Positions 34,774 to 43,913 of a stretch of DNA of 64,000 bases are shown here, piece after piece. The notes beneath the pieces are model-generated. The model was not told the DNA's origin. It did not search any database and saw only the letters and a list, made by a program, of their open reading frames with translations. The DNA is taken from the NCBI GenBank assembly GCA_016716525.1, contig JADJWE010000001.1:124001-188000 (forward strand), given 5' to 3'. Positions within the stretch are counted from its first letter, which is position 1. Each line of letters opens with the position of its first letter. The translations under genes were made by a program, and so were the position numbers. Source of the DNA: Candidatus Flexicrinis affinis. GTDB lineage: Bacteria; Chloroflexota; Anaerolineae; Aggregatilineales; Phototrophicaceae.

Positions 34774-35763
34774 TCATGGCAGGTCTCGTGCATGGACTGC
34801 CCGCGTGGACGACTGCCGTGCCACAAACCGTGTCGCAATACGATGCGGTTCGAACGGCGTACCGTGTTCGAGGAAGTCGATCAGCCGCCGGATAGCCGTC
34901 GCGCCCCACTCGAATCGGGATGTCCCGATGGTCGAGATCGCCGGCTGGAAGTAGCGCGACAGGGGGATGTCGTCGAACCCAACGACCGCGATATCATCCG
35001 GGGCAGTGAGGCCGCGGTCCTTCATGGCGCGCAGAAAACCGATCGCCATCTGATCGTTGGCACAGAAGACGGCTTCGGGAATGCTGCCGGATTCTAGGAT
35101 CGCCTCGGCCGCTTCATAGCCCGACACTTCCGTGAAGTTCCCTTCATATACCGGCACGTCGAGCCCGTGTTGCTGCGCTTCCGACAAGAAGGTCACCATG
35201 CGCTCTGCGTTGTCGAACGAATCCATGGCGCCGGTAACGAAGGCCAGCTTCCGATAGCCGTCGCGATAGATGTGGTCGAACGCCTCGCGGACGCCCTGCG
35301 CGTTGTCGAGCAGCACGGGCAGAACGAAGTCGTTTTGCAGATTGCGATCCAGTACCACGATCGGAAATCGTTTTGACGCCAGTTTCAGGATCATGCCGTC
35401 GGTGATCTTGGGGTCGAACACGACGGCACCGTCCACTTGCCGGTGCATCAGAATACGGCGGGTCGAGCGGCTTTCCGGGCAGACGAGCAGTTCGTAATCC
35501 GTCTCGAGCGTAAAGCCGTGAATCCCCTCGAGAATCTCCTCGTAGAACGCGCCGCCGAACCGCGCAATAAAAACGCCGATCGTGTTGGTCTTGCGGCGCT
35601 TCAAGTGCCGCGCGAACGCGTTGGGGTGGTAGTTGAGTTCTTCCGCGACGGCCAGCACGCGCTTCCGCGTGGCTTCGCTAATGTTGCCGGTGTCGTTCAG
35701 GGCATACGAAGCGGTCGTGACGCTGACCTCTGCGCGTTTTGCCACATCTCGAATAGTGGTCAT
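34774..35763 (-). CDS. LacI/GalR-family transcriptional regulator
   Basis: The 329-residue protein begins with the LacI helix-turn-helix and hinge: TIRDVAKRAEVSVTTASYALN, then RKRVLAVAEELNYHPNAFARHLK. A periplasmic-binding-like sensor domain follows. It leads the minus-strand operon with the GH35- and GH144-like genes and faces the GH94 gene across 288 bp that carry a perfect LacI-type palindrome (35960-35975). It therefore probably represses both directions until a sugar inducer, perhaps a gluco-oligosaccharide, is present. A TTG at 35796 could add 11 residues; I use the ATG complementary to 35761-35763 where the family usually begins. Confidence 0.92.
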   Translation of the reverse strand: MTTIRDVAKRAEVSVTTASYALNDTGNISEATRKRVLAVAEELNYHPNAFARHLKRRKTNTIGVFIARFGGAFYEEILEGIHGFTLETDYELLVCPESRSTRRILMHRQVDGAVVFDPKITDGMILKLASKRFPIVVLDRNLQNDFVLPVLLDNAQGVREAFDHIYRDGYRKLAFVTGAMDSFDNAERMVTFLSEAQQHGLDVPVYEGNFTEVSGYEAAEAILESGSIPEAVFCANDQMAIGFLRAMKDRGLTAPDDIAVVGFDDIPLSRYFQPAISTIGTSRFEWGATAIRRLIDFLEHGTPFEPHRIATRFVARQSSTRAVHARDLP

Positions 35764-35923
35764 CGAAGACTCGCCCTTCCCCACGTCATTTCGCAAAGGC
35801 GGCTGGTTGTCGGCGGACGGGGCCTCGCGGGCAGTTGCCGGAGGTGTTGATGTTTCCCGTAGGGACGACCAGTTTGGCGCCCGGCGATCGATTGGCAGTA
35901 GGCCGGCATCTCACCCAAATTTG

Positions 35924-35952
35924 TTGACAGCACCGATCAAGTATGTTACATC
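35924..35952 (+). promoter_or_regulatory. Candidate promoter of the GH94 operon
   Basis: A perfect -35 hexamer TTGACA lies at 35924-35929. A weak -10 (TACATC at 35947-35952, 17-nt spacing, or TTACAT-like overlapping it) follows. The LacI-type palindrome starts 8 nt downstream, where the transcript should begin, so bound repressor would block initiation. Confidence 0.6.
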
Positions 35953-35959
35953 TATCCGA

Positions 35960-35975
35960 AGTGAAACGTTTCACT
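35960..35975. promoter_or_regulatory. LacI-type operator palindrome
   Basis: AGTGAAACGTTTCACT is a perfect 16-bp inverted repeat with the central CG step typical of LacI/GalR-family operators. It lies between the divergent lacI-type gene and the GH94 gene and just downstream of a TTGACA promoter. Confidence 0.85.
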
Positions 35976-36051
35976 CTCATGGGTGGGAGTGTAACCAAAA
36001 GCGGAAAAAACGCAAATGCGCGCTTTCCGCACAAATGGTTTTTGAGATCAA

Positions 36052-38463
36052 ATGAAGAAACTGTTCGAGAGCAGTTACGGGTATTTTTCGGAAGACGGCC
36101 GTGAGTACGTGATCGCGACGCCGTACACGCCGCGCCCATGGGGCAACGTCATCAGCAACGGCGATTACGCCATGATGGTGTCGCAGACAGGCTCGGGGTA
36201 CAGCTGGCGCAACAATGCCGGCCAAAACCGCATTACGCGGTCGTTCCAAGACCTGATTCGGGACAACTGGGGCAAGTACCTCTATATCCGCGACCTCCAG
36301 CGCAATACCTTCTGGTCGGCCACCTTCAAGCCGGTGATGCACCCGTTCGAGCGCTTTGAGGTCGCGCATGGCATCGGCTATTCGCGCTTTACCCAGCAGA
36401 TCGAAGACATCGAAAGCGTCCTCACCGTGTTTGTGGCCGCGGATGCCCCGGTCGAGTTCATGCAGCTCAAGCTCACCAATCTCAGCGGGGAGGCGCGCGA
36501 GCTGGACGTGACGACGTATGCCGAGTGGCTTCTCGGTTTTGCGCCGGACGAACACCGCGAGTTCCACAAGTTGTTCATCGAGACGAGCGCCGACACGGGT
36601 CAGCGTGCCGTGTTCGCGCGCAAGTGCCTGTGGGGTTTTCCCGACGACAAGGGCCGGCACAACAACATCGACTGGCCGTATACCGCGTTTATGGCCTCCA
36701 GCGAGCCGCTCAAGTCCTTCGACTGCGACAAAGAGTCGTTTCTCGGCCTCCTCAACAATGACGATCGTCCGGACGCCATGCGTCGTCCGACTCTGGCCGG
36801 ACGCACGGGACGTTTCGGCGATGCGATCGCCGCGCTGCAGGTGGCGGTGGCGCTCGCGCCGGGCGAGTCGAAAACGGTGGTCTTCACGCTGGGCGCGGCG
36901 GAGGATGGCCGCGAGGACGCCGGCGACTTGATCCGGCGCTATACGTCGGTCGCGCGAAGTGAAGAAGCGCTCGAGGCAGTCGGAGCGATGTGGTCGCGCT
37001 TCATCGACGCCGAGCGCGTCGAAACGCCTGACGACGCGTTGAACCTGATGACCAACGTCTGGCTGAAGTATCAGTCGATCTCGTGCCGCCTGTGGGGCAA
37101 GTCGGCGCTTTATCAGGTCTCCGCCGGGTATGGGTTCCGCGACCAGCTTCAGGACAGCCTGATCTTCCTCGTCGGCGAGCCGGACTACGCCCGCAAACAG
37201 CTCCTGCTGCACGCGGCGCACCAGTTCGTCGAAGGCGATGTGTATCACTGGTGGTTCGCGATTCGCGGCGGCGGACCGCGCACCAACTGCTCGGACGATC
37301 TGCTGTGGCTGCCGTTCATCTTGCACTCGTATCTGATGGAGACGGCCGACAACTCGATCCTCGATGAGATGGCCCCGTATCTGAATGGACCGGCCGAGCC
37401 GATCTACGATCACTGCAAGCGGGCCATCGAACGGTCGTTCTCGCGCTTCTCGCCGCGCGGCGTGCCGCTCATGGGCGATCATGACTGGAACGACGGGTTG
37501 AGCGCCGTCGGGACGCTACTGAAGGGCGAGAGCTTCTGGGTGGCCGAGTTTTTGTACATGATCCTCGGCAACTTCATCCCGATCGCGCGGCAGCGCGGCG
37601 ACGAACGTTTCGCGCGCCGCTGCGCGGTCGTGCGCGACAGCTTGAAATCGGCACTGAACTGCCACGGATGGGACGGCGAGTGGTACCTGATGGCCACCAC
37701 TGATGACGGCCTGACGCTCGGCTCGCGCGAGAACGAGGAAGGCAAGATCTTCCTGATGCCGAATATCTGGGCCGTCATCAGCGGCGCAGCGGACGACGAC
37801 CGCGCACAAACCGCGATGTCGTCGGTTACCACGTATCTGCTCAAGGATTATGGCACACTGCTCAACTTTCCGGCCTTTACTCAGCCCCGGCCTGACATCG
37901 GTTACGTTACGCGCTATGCACCCGGACTGCGCGAGAACGGCGGGGTATACACGCACGCGGCGACGTGGTCGGTGTGGGCCTATACGCTGGCCGGCCAACC
38001 CGAACTAGCCTACGAGGCGTACCGCCGCATCTGCCCGCCCAACCGCGCCGCCGACATCGAGACCTATAAGGCGGAACCCTACGTCACACCCGGCAACATC
38101 GACGGACCGCTCTCCGAGTACTACGGGCGCGGCGGGTGGACGTGGTACACGGGCTCGTCTCAGTGGCTGCACCGCATGGCGACCCACTGGATTCTAGGCG
38201 TGCGGCCACAGGCCGACGGCTTGCTGGTCGATCCGTCGATCCCGGCGGCGTGGGACGGATTCAAGGTCACGCGCCGGTTTCGCGGGGCAACGTACGCAAT
38301 TGAGGTCGACAATCCGCAGCATGTCAGCCGCGGAATCACCTCGGTGACGGTTGATGGACAGCCGGCCGCGACGACGCTCCTTCCTGTATTTGCGGACGGC
38401 AAGACCCACGCAGTGAAGATCGTGATGGGCGCAGCGCCCGGAAAGGATGTATCCGCCCCCTAG
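36052..38463 (+). CDS. GH94-family glycoside phosphorylase (cellobiose phosphorylase-like)
   Basis: The 803-residue cytoplasmic protein begins SYGYFSEDGREYVIATPYTP, the standard start of GH94 phosphorylases, and has their length (about 800). The general acid is expected at D481 in DHDWNDGLS, and the C-terminal region has YKAEPYVTPGNIDGPLSEYYGRGGWTWYTGS. GH94 enzymes split beta-linked disaccharides or oligosaccharides with inorganic phosphate into glucose-1-phosphate and a shorter sugar, saving ATP. Known specificities include cellobiose, cellobionate, laminaribiose, N,N'-diacetylchitobiose and beta-1,2-oligoglucans; the GH144-like neighbour suggests sophoro-oligosaccharides, although characterised SOGP enzymes are longer. 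It is the first gene after the LacI-type operator. Confidence 0.9.
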   Translation: MKKLFESSYGYFSEDGREYVIATPYTPRPWGNVISNGDYAMMVSQTGSGYSWRNNAGQNRITRSFQDLIRDNWGKYLYIRDLQRNTFWSATFKPVMHPFERFEVAHGIGYSRFTQQIEDIESVLTVFVAADAPVEFMQLKLTNLSGEARELDVTTYAEWLLGFAPDEHREFHKLFIETSADTGQRAVFARKCLWGFPDDKGRHNNIDWPYTAFMASSEPLKSFDCDKESFLGLLNNDDRPDAMRRPTLAGRTGRFGDAIAALQVAVALAPGESKTVVFTLGAAEDGREDAGDLIRRYTSVARSEEALEAVGAMWSRFIDAERVETPDDALNLMTNVWLKYQSISCRLWGKSALYQVSAGYGFRDQLQDSLIFLVGEPDYARKQLLLHAAHQFVEGDVYHWWFAIRGGGPRTNCSDDLLWLPFILHSYLMETADNSILDEMAPYLNGPAEPIYDHCKRAIERSFSRFSPRGVPLMGDHDWNDGLSAVGTLLKGESFWVAEFLYMILGNFIPIARQRGDERFARRCAVVRDSLKSALNCHGWDGEWYLMATTDDGLTLGSRENEEGKIFLMPNIWAVISGAADDDRAQTAMSSVTTYLLKDYGTLLNFPAFTQPRPDIGYVTRYAPGLRENGGVYTHAATWSVWAYTLAGQPELAYEAYRRICPPNRAADIETYKAEPYVTPGNIDGPLSEYYGRGGWTWYTGSSQWLHRMATHWILGVRPQADGLLVDPSIPAAWDGFKVTRRFRGATYAIEVDNPQHVSRGITSVTVDGQPAATTLLPVFADGKTHAVKIVMGAAPGKDVSAP

Positions 38464-38523
38464 AGATGATTTGAAGTTTCAAGCCATTGCACTGCCGAAG
38501 GCGATTGCATAGGAGATGAAGTA

Positions 38524-39867
38524 ATGAAACCGTTGACCAGACTCATGACTATAGGCCTCCTTCTCGTGCTGACGGTCGGGATCATCGCGCCTGCGAGCGC
38601 GCAGGGTACGACTATCCGGTATGCCAACTGGAACCTCGGCACCGAAGAGGAAAACAATATCCAGCGCCAACTGGTTGCCGCCTACGTGGCAGCGCATCCC
38701 GACGTCACCATCGAGTTCGTCGACATGTCCGGCGATGGCCGCTGGGACGAGAAGCTGACCAATCTGGCCGCGAGAGGCGAGCTGCCGGATGTCTTCATGG
38801 CCGACAATGCGCCGTACTATGTCCAGAACGACTGGGCGGCAGACTTGGCCGAGATGGTCGCGGACGACGCTGACTGGGCGTCCGTCCCCGATGTCTTGAA
38901 ATCCGCCGTGACGTACTCCGATCGCGTGTTGGGGCTGCCCAGCGCGCAGTTCATCATGGGGTACTTCGTGAATCAGGACTTGTTTGAAGCCGCAAATCTG
39001 GACGCCCCGCAGTATGGCGTATCGGTTGAGGAATTCGTCGATGCCGTGACCGCCGTGACCGACGTGCAGCAAGGCCAGCTCGGCTTGGATGAGATGGAGC
39101 CGATCCTCGGCTGGTATCCGAGCACGCAGGACAGCGCACTGGGGTGGTTCGGCTATGACGGGACGCACATGAGCTACAACTCGACGGCCTTCAAGGCGGC
39201 TGTCGATGCGTCGTTGAACCTGATATCGCACACGTGGCAGGGCCTCTCGGAAGAACAGAAGACGGCATTTGCCTCGGTTGGCCCGTGGGAGCTGTTCCTC
39301 AATCAAGAAGCGGGTGTGCGGTGGGACGGCGGCTGGGCGGTACAAGGCTTCAGCCAGAACGCGACGTTCAACTGGGACTTCGTCGGCATCCCCGGCGGCA
39401 ATCAGGCGATGGTCACCGACATCCTCGTCGTTTCGGCGACGGCTGCCGACATGGCCGCTGCGTATGACTTCGCCAAGTGGATGTCGTTCTCTGCCGAGGG
39501 GTACGCCGCAGAGGCCGAAATCGCGACCGCTGCCGGCAGCGTGCCGACCCGGATGCCGGTGTCCGTCACCTCGGAGACCATCGACCTCTATATGTCCTTC
39601 GTAGGCGACAAGCCGGGCATCCGGCAGGCGCTCGAGAACCTTGACAACAGCCTCGTCGAATCGCTGGCGAAGATCGTCCCGGGTTATATCAACGCCCGCT
39701 GGGAAGGCAAGCCGGGCATCGACATCGGCGAGAACCTGGACGTCAATATGTGGTTCATGTTCGCCAACCTGTCGTCTGGCAACTACAAGTACGAGGACTA
39801 CTCCGCGCAGTTAGAGGACTTCGCCAATAACCTGATGGACGAAGCCCGCGCACAACTGGACAACTAG
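38524..39867 (+). CDS. Sugar ABC importer solute-binding protein, family 1
   Basis: The 447-residue protein has a signal peptide (GLLLVLTVGIIAPASAQG) and family 1 features: TIRYANWNLGTEEENNIQR, LTNLAARGELPDVFMAD, VLGLPSAQFIMGYFVNQDLFEAANL. It lacks a lipobox Cys. It lies 60 nt after the GH94 gene with AGGAGA before the ATG, so it is likely in the same transcript. No permease is directly adjacent; the nearest are the two CUT1-type pairs further on in the locus, one of which it probably serves. Confidence 0.92.
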   Translation: MKPLTRLMTIGLLLVLTVGIIAPASAQGTTIRYANWNLGTEEENNIQRQLVAAYVAAHPDVTIEFVDMSGDGRWDEKLTNLAARGELPDVFMADNAPYYVQNDWAADLAEMVADDADWASVPDVLKSAVTYSDRVLGLPSAQFIMGYFVNQDLFEAANLDAPQYGVSVEEFVDAVTAVTDVQQGQLGLDEMEPILGWYPSTQDSALGWFGYDGTHMSYNSTAFKAAVDASLNLISHTWQGLSEEQKTAFASVGPWELFLNQEAGVRWDGGWAVQGFSQNATFNWDFVGIPGGNQAMVTDILVVSATAADMAAAYDFAKWMSFSAEGYAAEAEIATAAGSVPTRMPVSVTSETIDLYMSFVGDKPGIRQALENLDNSLVESLAKIVPGYINARWEGKPGIDIGENLDVNMWFMFANLSSGNYKYEDYSAQLEDFANNLMDEARAQLDN

Positions 39868-39876
39868 GCTAGCAGG

Positions 39877-39926
39877 TGCCGCAAGAGGAGGGTCGACGCC
39901 GAATGCCAAATCCTCCTCTTGTGGCA
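39877..39926 (+). promoter_or_regulatory. Long stem-loop after the sugar-binding-protein gene
   Basis: TGCCGCAAGAGGAGG (39877-39891) pairs with CCTCCTCTTGTGGCA (39912-39926), with one G-U-type mismatch, around a 20-nt loop. No T-tract follows. It may end or trim the transcript and keep the binding-protein mRNA abundant relative to the next genes. Confidence 0.6.
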
Positions 39927-40039
39927 ATATGGGCAAAATGTTGGATCATTCACACAGACGTCGGTGCAACCCCGGAACGAGTGAGGCCGGCTTCTGGACA
40001 CGACCGTAAAATAACCATAGTTTCTGCTGAAGAGCACTT

Positions 40040-43012
40040 ATGAGGTGCGTTCGCCACAAGCATGAGCGTCACACGGCTGTCCGAAACGGCGTGAAACGCG
40101 CGCGGACGGGCATTCAGTGGACAAGAGTCGCCGCGCTTGCGCTGATTGCGACCCTTCTGACAGCGTGTGCGCCCCAGCCGCCCGGCCCTCAAGTGACCTC
40201 TCAACCCCCCGGCATTTCGCAAGCCGTGTCCGACGCGTCTGCGCAGCAGGCGGATGCTCCTTCGCAGCCTGCAATCGAGATCGCCGCAGATACGTTCGAC
40301 CTGCAGCCGGCTCAGGGTGAGATCGCCGACCGCTATGACAAGCCGAGCGTCTTCCTGCGTTCGGGAGAATCAATACAGTTCGACGTCAATGTTCCCGAGC
40401 CGGGCGAATTCACGATCGCGTTCGACGTCGCCACACCTGCGTCGTCTGGGAGGCCCGAAGGTCAGCTGCGTATCGATGGGGTGTTCCCGATCGCAGATCT
40501 GCAGCGCGTGATCTTTCCCGTCTTCTACCGCAACAGCAGCGATGTCTTTCCCACCGATCGTTACGGGAACGACGTGCTCATCCGACAAGCGCGCGACGAA
40601 CGCTGGACGAATACCCCTGCGCGTGATGTGAACTTCAGCCATCCGTACCCGATTCGCGTGAACCTGTCCGCCGGCACGCATCGCTTCGAGTTCACGCTGT
40701 CCACCGGCGAGCTGGTATTGGGCAGCATCTACCTGCGGCCGTTTCGACCGTACCCGAACTACACCGCGTATCTAGCCGCCCATCAGGCACAGGTCGCATC
40801 CGGCGTTGCGGTGACACTCGAAGCCGAACTGCCCAACTACAAGAACGACACGTCGGTGCGTCCGGTCAGCGATCGCAACCTTGCCGTAACACCGTACGAT
40901 ACGTATCGCCTGTTGCTCAATACGCTTGGCGGCGAGAGTTGGGACATCAGTGGTACGGCGGTCTACTACGAGGTGCAAGTCCCGGCGTCCGGCCTCTATG
41001 AGATCGCGCTGCGCGCGATGCAGAACACCCGCAGCAACTTCACGGTGTTCCGCCGCATCACGGTCAATGGCCAAGTGCCGTTCGCGGAACTGAACGCCGT
41101 CCCGTTTCCCTATTCGGCGGGCTGGGAAAACATCCCACTGGGCGGCAGCACGCCGTACCGGGTCTACCTGCACGAAGGCGTCAACGTACTGGGCGTCGAG
41201 GCGACCAATTCGCCTTACCTGACGGCGATCGAGACGATTCAGGAGTCGCTGCTTTCGATCAACACGCTTGCGCTGGAGATCAAGCGACTGACAGGGAACC
41301 AGCGCGATCCGTTTAAGGAATGGGTGATCTCCGACTACATCCCTGACATCGAGGCACGCCTGAACGCGATTGCCCAGCGGCTGATCGATGACAAAGACAC
41401 GCTTTTGGCAATCGATCCCAGCGGCGCTTCGCCGGAAGTCCTCATGTATCAGGTGGCGATCGACAACTTGCTGTTCCTCGCCGCCGACCCGGACAAGGTG
41501 CCAGTGCTCCTCGGCAGGTTCTCGGAAGGTACCGGTTCTGCCGCTCAGCAACTTGGTTCGCTGCTGCCGCTTCTGCAAGATCAACCGCTCGCGCTGGACA
41601 AGATCTACGTCTACGCGCCCGACTCCCCTCCGGAAACCCCCGGTGTCGCATTCACTACCAACATCGGCGAGGAGATCAAGCGGTTCGCGCACTCGTTCCA
41701 GCCCGATCCGTATCAGTCGATCGGCGCGGCCGACGACGAGCTTGAAGTGTGGGTCAACCGACCCCGCCAGTACGTCAACCTCCTACAGACGATGGCGGAT
41801 TCGTCGTTTACGACGGTCACCGGAATCCGGGTCAAATTCTCGATCATGCCGGACGAGTCGAAGCTGATCCTCGCCAACGCGGCAGGCATACAGCCGGACG
41901 TGGCGCTGGGCGTCAGCACGGATAAGCCGTATGAACTGGCGATCCGCAACGCGCTCTATGACCTGCGCACATTCCCGGATTTCGACTCGTTCATCAGCAT
42001 CTACTCGCCCGGCGCGCTGCTTGGCTACATCGTCAACGATTCGGTGTATGCCATCCCCGAGACGCAAGACTTCTGGGTGACGTTCTATCGCCGCGACATT
42101 CTCGAGTCGCTCGGAATTCCGGTGCCGGATACGTGGGACGAAGTCCTCGAGATCCTGCCGGAGCTGCAGCGCTACGGCATGAACTACAACACGCCGCTCT
42201 CTACCGGCGCAGGGCAAAAAGGCTACCTGCTCACCGCGCCCTACCTGTTCAACTATGGGGCCGAGCTGTACAGCGAGGACGGGTTCGCTACCGGGCTGCA
42301 AAGCGAGGAAGCGGTCGCCGCTGTCAAATTCATGGCCGAGAGCTTCACCATCTACGGCATGCCGCTGACCACCGTCAGCTTCTATCAAGATTTCCGCTAC
42401 GGCACGCTGCCGCTCGGCATTTCCAACGCCGAGAGCTACAACAAGCTGACCACGGCCGCGCCCGAGATCGGCGGCTTGTGGGGCATCGATCTATACCCGG
42501 CTACGGTGCTGCCCGACGGCACACAAAACCGCTACGCCACCGGCTCGGCGCAGACCAGCATCATGTTCGCCAACACCGACAAAGCGGACGAAGGCTGGCA
42601 GTTTCTGAAGTGGTGGATGTCGACCGAAACACAGACCGAGTTTCAGGAGCAGTTGATCTTGAGCTACGGCCGCGAGTACGTGTGGTTCTCCGCCAATCTG
42701 GAGGCGTTCGCCCAGCTTGACATTCCCGCCGAACACAAGGCCGTAATTCTGGAGCAGTGGCAGTGGCTGCAAGAGCCGGTGCGTTTGCCGGGCAGCTACA
42801 TGCAGGAACGCGAGCTGAGCAACGTCTGGAACCGCATCGTGTTCGATGGCGACAACCCGCGTGTAGCCATCGATCGCTCGATCACTGTTATCAACCGCGA
42901 GATCGCGCGCAAGATGGAGGAGTTCGGCTACTTGCTGAACGGCGAGCCGGTGCGCGAGTTCAAGATACCGACGATCGATACGGTCAGGAGCTGGATGAAT
43001 CATGGAGAGTAG
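40040..43012 (+). CDS. Lipoprotein fusing carbohydrate-binding-like modules to a family 1 solute-binding domain
   Basis: The 990-residue protein has a basic leader and a lipobox LLTAC with Cys at residue 43, so it is lipid-anchored outside. Two beta-sandwich modules follow (about 75-230 and 255-400), both with QFDV/YEV-type strands and G-(E/L)-(F/Y)-(T/E)-I-A-(F/L) motifs as in carbohydrate-binding domains. A helical linker (about 405-500) precedes a family 1 binding domain (about 560-990) with VTFYRRDILESLGIPVPDTW and WQFLKWWMSTETQTEFQ. Ordinary binding proteins are about 420 residues, so this is more than double. It overlaps the next gene by 11 bp and heads the coupled operon to 50824. The start ATG has GAAGAG upstream; a GTG at 40091 is an alternative. 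Confidence 0.85.
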   Translation: MRCVRHKHERHTAVRNGVKRARTGIQWTRVAALALIATLLTACAPQPPGPQVTSQPPGISQAVSDASAQQADAPSQPAIEIAADTFDLQPAQGEIADRYDKPSVFLRSGESIQFDVNVPEPGEFTIAFDVATPASSGRPEGQLRIDGVFPIADLQRVIFPVFYRNSSDVFPTDRYGNDVLIRQARDERWTNTPARDVNFSHPYPIRVNLSAGTHRFEFTLSTGELVLGSIYLRPFRPYPNYTAYLAAHQAQVASGVAVTLEAELPNYKNDTSVRPVSDRNLAVTPYDTYRLLLNTLGGESWDISGTAVYYEVQVPASGLYEIALRAMQNTRSNFTVFRRITVNGQVPFAELNAVPFPYSAGWENIPLGGSTPYRVYLHEGVNVLGVEATNSPYLTAIETIQESLLSINTLALEIKRLTGNQRDPFKEWVISDYIPDIEARLNAIAQRLIDDKDTLLAIDPSGASPEVLMYQVAIDNLLFLAADPDKVPVLLGRFSEGTGSAAQQLGSLLPLLQDQPLALDKIYVYAPDSPPETPGVAFTTNIGEEIKRFAHSFQPDPYQSIGAADDELEVWVNRPRQYVNLLQTMADSSFTTVTGIRVKFSIMPDESKLILANAAGIQPDVALGVSTDKPYELAIRNALYDLRTFPDFDSFISIYSPGALLGYIVNDSVYAIPETQDFWVTFYRRDILESLGIPVPDTWDEVLEILPELQRYGMNYNTPLSTGAGQKGYLLTAPYLFNYGAELYSEDGFATGLQSEEAVAAVKFMAESFTIYGMPLTTVSFYQDFRYGTLPLGISNAESYNKLTTAAPEIGGLWGIDLYPATVLPDGTQNRYATGSAQTSIMFANTDKADEGWQFLKWWMSTETQTEFQEQLILSYGREYVWFSANLEAFAQLDIPAEHKAVILEQWQWLQEPVRLPGSYMQERELSNVWNRIVFDGDNPRVAIDRSITVINREIARKMEEFGYLLNGEPVREFKIPTIDTVRSWMNHGE

Positions 43013-43913
43013 GGGCGTGATCCGCGACTGGCTGAAGAAGGAAGGCAGCGCGTACGCGTTCCTGTCCGGGTACGCTGTGCTTTTCATCGTGTTTATCGTC
43101 GTCCCGGTAATCGCTGCAGTCCTGCTTTCGTTCACGTTCTTCGACGCCATCCAGACACCACGCTTTGTCGGGCTGGGCAACTACATCGCCCTCCTGACGC
43201 AGGACGACACATTCATGAAGTACGTCCTGCCCAATACGATCCAGTTTGCCGTGCTGGTCGGGCCCGGCGGCTACTCGCTTGCGTTTCTGCTCGCTTGGAT
43301 GCTCGCCCAACTGCCCAAGATTCCCCGGACGATACTGGCGGTGATCCTCTACTCGCCGTCGATGACTGCCGCGGTCGCAATGGCCGTCGTTTGGAAGGCG
43401 CTCTTTAGCGGAGATCAGACCGGGTATTTGAACAGTTTTTTGATGAGTATGGGCTTGCTCACCGAGCCGATTCAGTGGCTGCAGTCGCCCCAGCACCTTA
43501 TGACGATCATGATTATCGTCACGCTTTGGAGCAGCATGGGCATCGGCTTTTTGGCGATGCTGGCCGGTATCCTCGAGATCAGCCCGGAGCTGTACGAGGC
43601 GGCCGCCATTGACGGCATGAGCAGCCGGTTGCAGGAGATCTTCTACATCACGATTCCGTCGATGAAGCCGCAGATGCTGTTCGGTGCCGTAATGGCGCTT
43701 GTCGGAACCTTTCAAGCCGGCGCCATCGGAGTCACGCTCTCCGGCACCAATCCGACGCCTCAGTACGCCGGCCAATTGATCGTCAACCACATCGAGGACT
43801 ACGGATTTCTGCGCTACGAGATGGGCTATGCGGCCGCCGTTTCGGTGGTTCTGCTGTTGATGGTGCTGTTCTTTACCCGGCTGGCGACGCGCCTGTTCGC
43901 CAGTGATACGTGA
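43002..43913 (+). CDS. Sugar ABC permease, MalF/UgpA type (pair 1)
   Basis: The 303-residue protein has six membrane helices and the CUT1 EAA loop in SPELYEAAAIDGMSSRLQEIFYITIPSMKP. Its start lies 11 bp inside the upstream binding-protein gene, and its stop overlaps the next permease start, so all three are translationally coupled. With the next gene it forms a heterodimeric channel. No MalK/UgpC-type ATPase is in the window; CUT1 systems often share one encoded elsewhere. Confidence 0.93.
   Translation: MESRGVIRDWLKKEGSAYAFLSGYAVLFIVFIVVPVIAAVLLSFTFFDAIQTPRFVGLGNYIALLTQDDTFMKYVLPNTIQFAVLVGPGGYSLAFLLAWMLAQLPKIPRTILAVILYSPSMTAAVAMAVVWKALFSGDQTGYLNSFLMSMGLLTEPIQWLQSPQHLMTIMIIVTLWSSMGIGFLAMLAGILEISPELYEAAAIDGMSSRLQEIFYITIPSMKPQMLFGAVMALVGTFQAGAIGVTLSGTNPTPQYAGQLIVNHIEDYGFLRYEMGYAAAVSVVLLLMVLFFTRLATRLFASDT

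Noticed and set aside
34713..34838. 42-codon N-terminal extension of the GH35-like enzyme
   Set aside because: It is rich in Arg/His/Gly and precedes the strong AAAGGTGG site; the family normally starts near MSSFDV.
38471..38482. TTGAAGTTTCAA inverted repeat upstream of the sugar-binding protein
   Set aside because: Arms are only 5 bp and the centre differs from the LacI site; too weak to call an operator.
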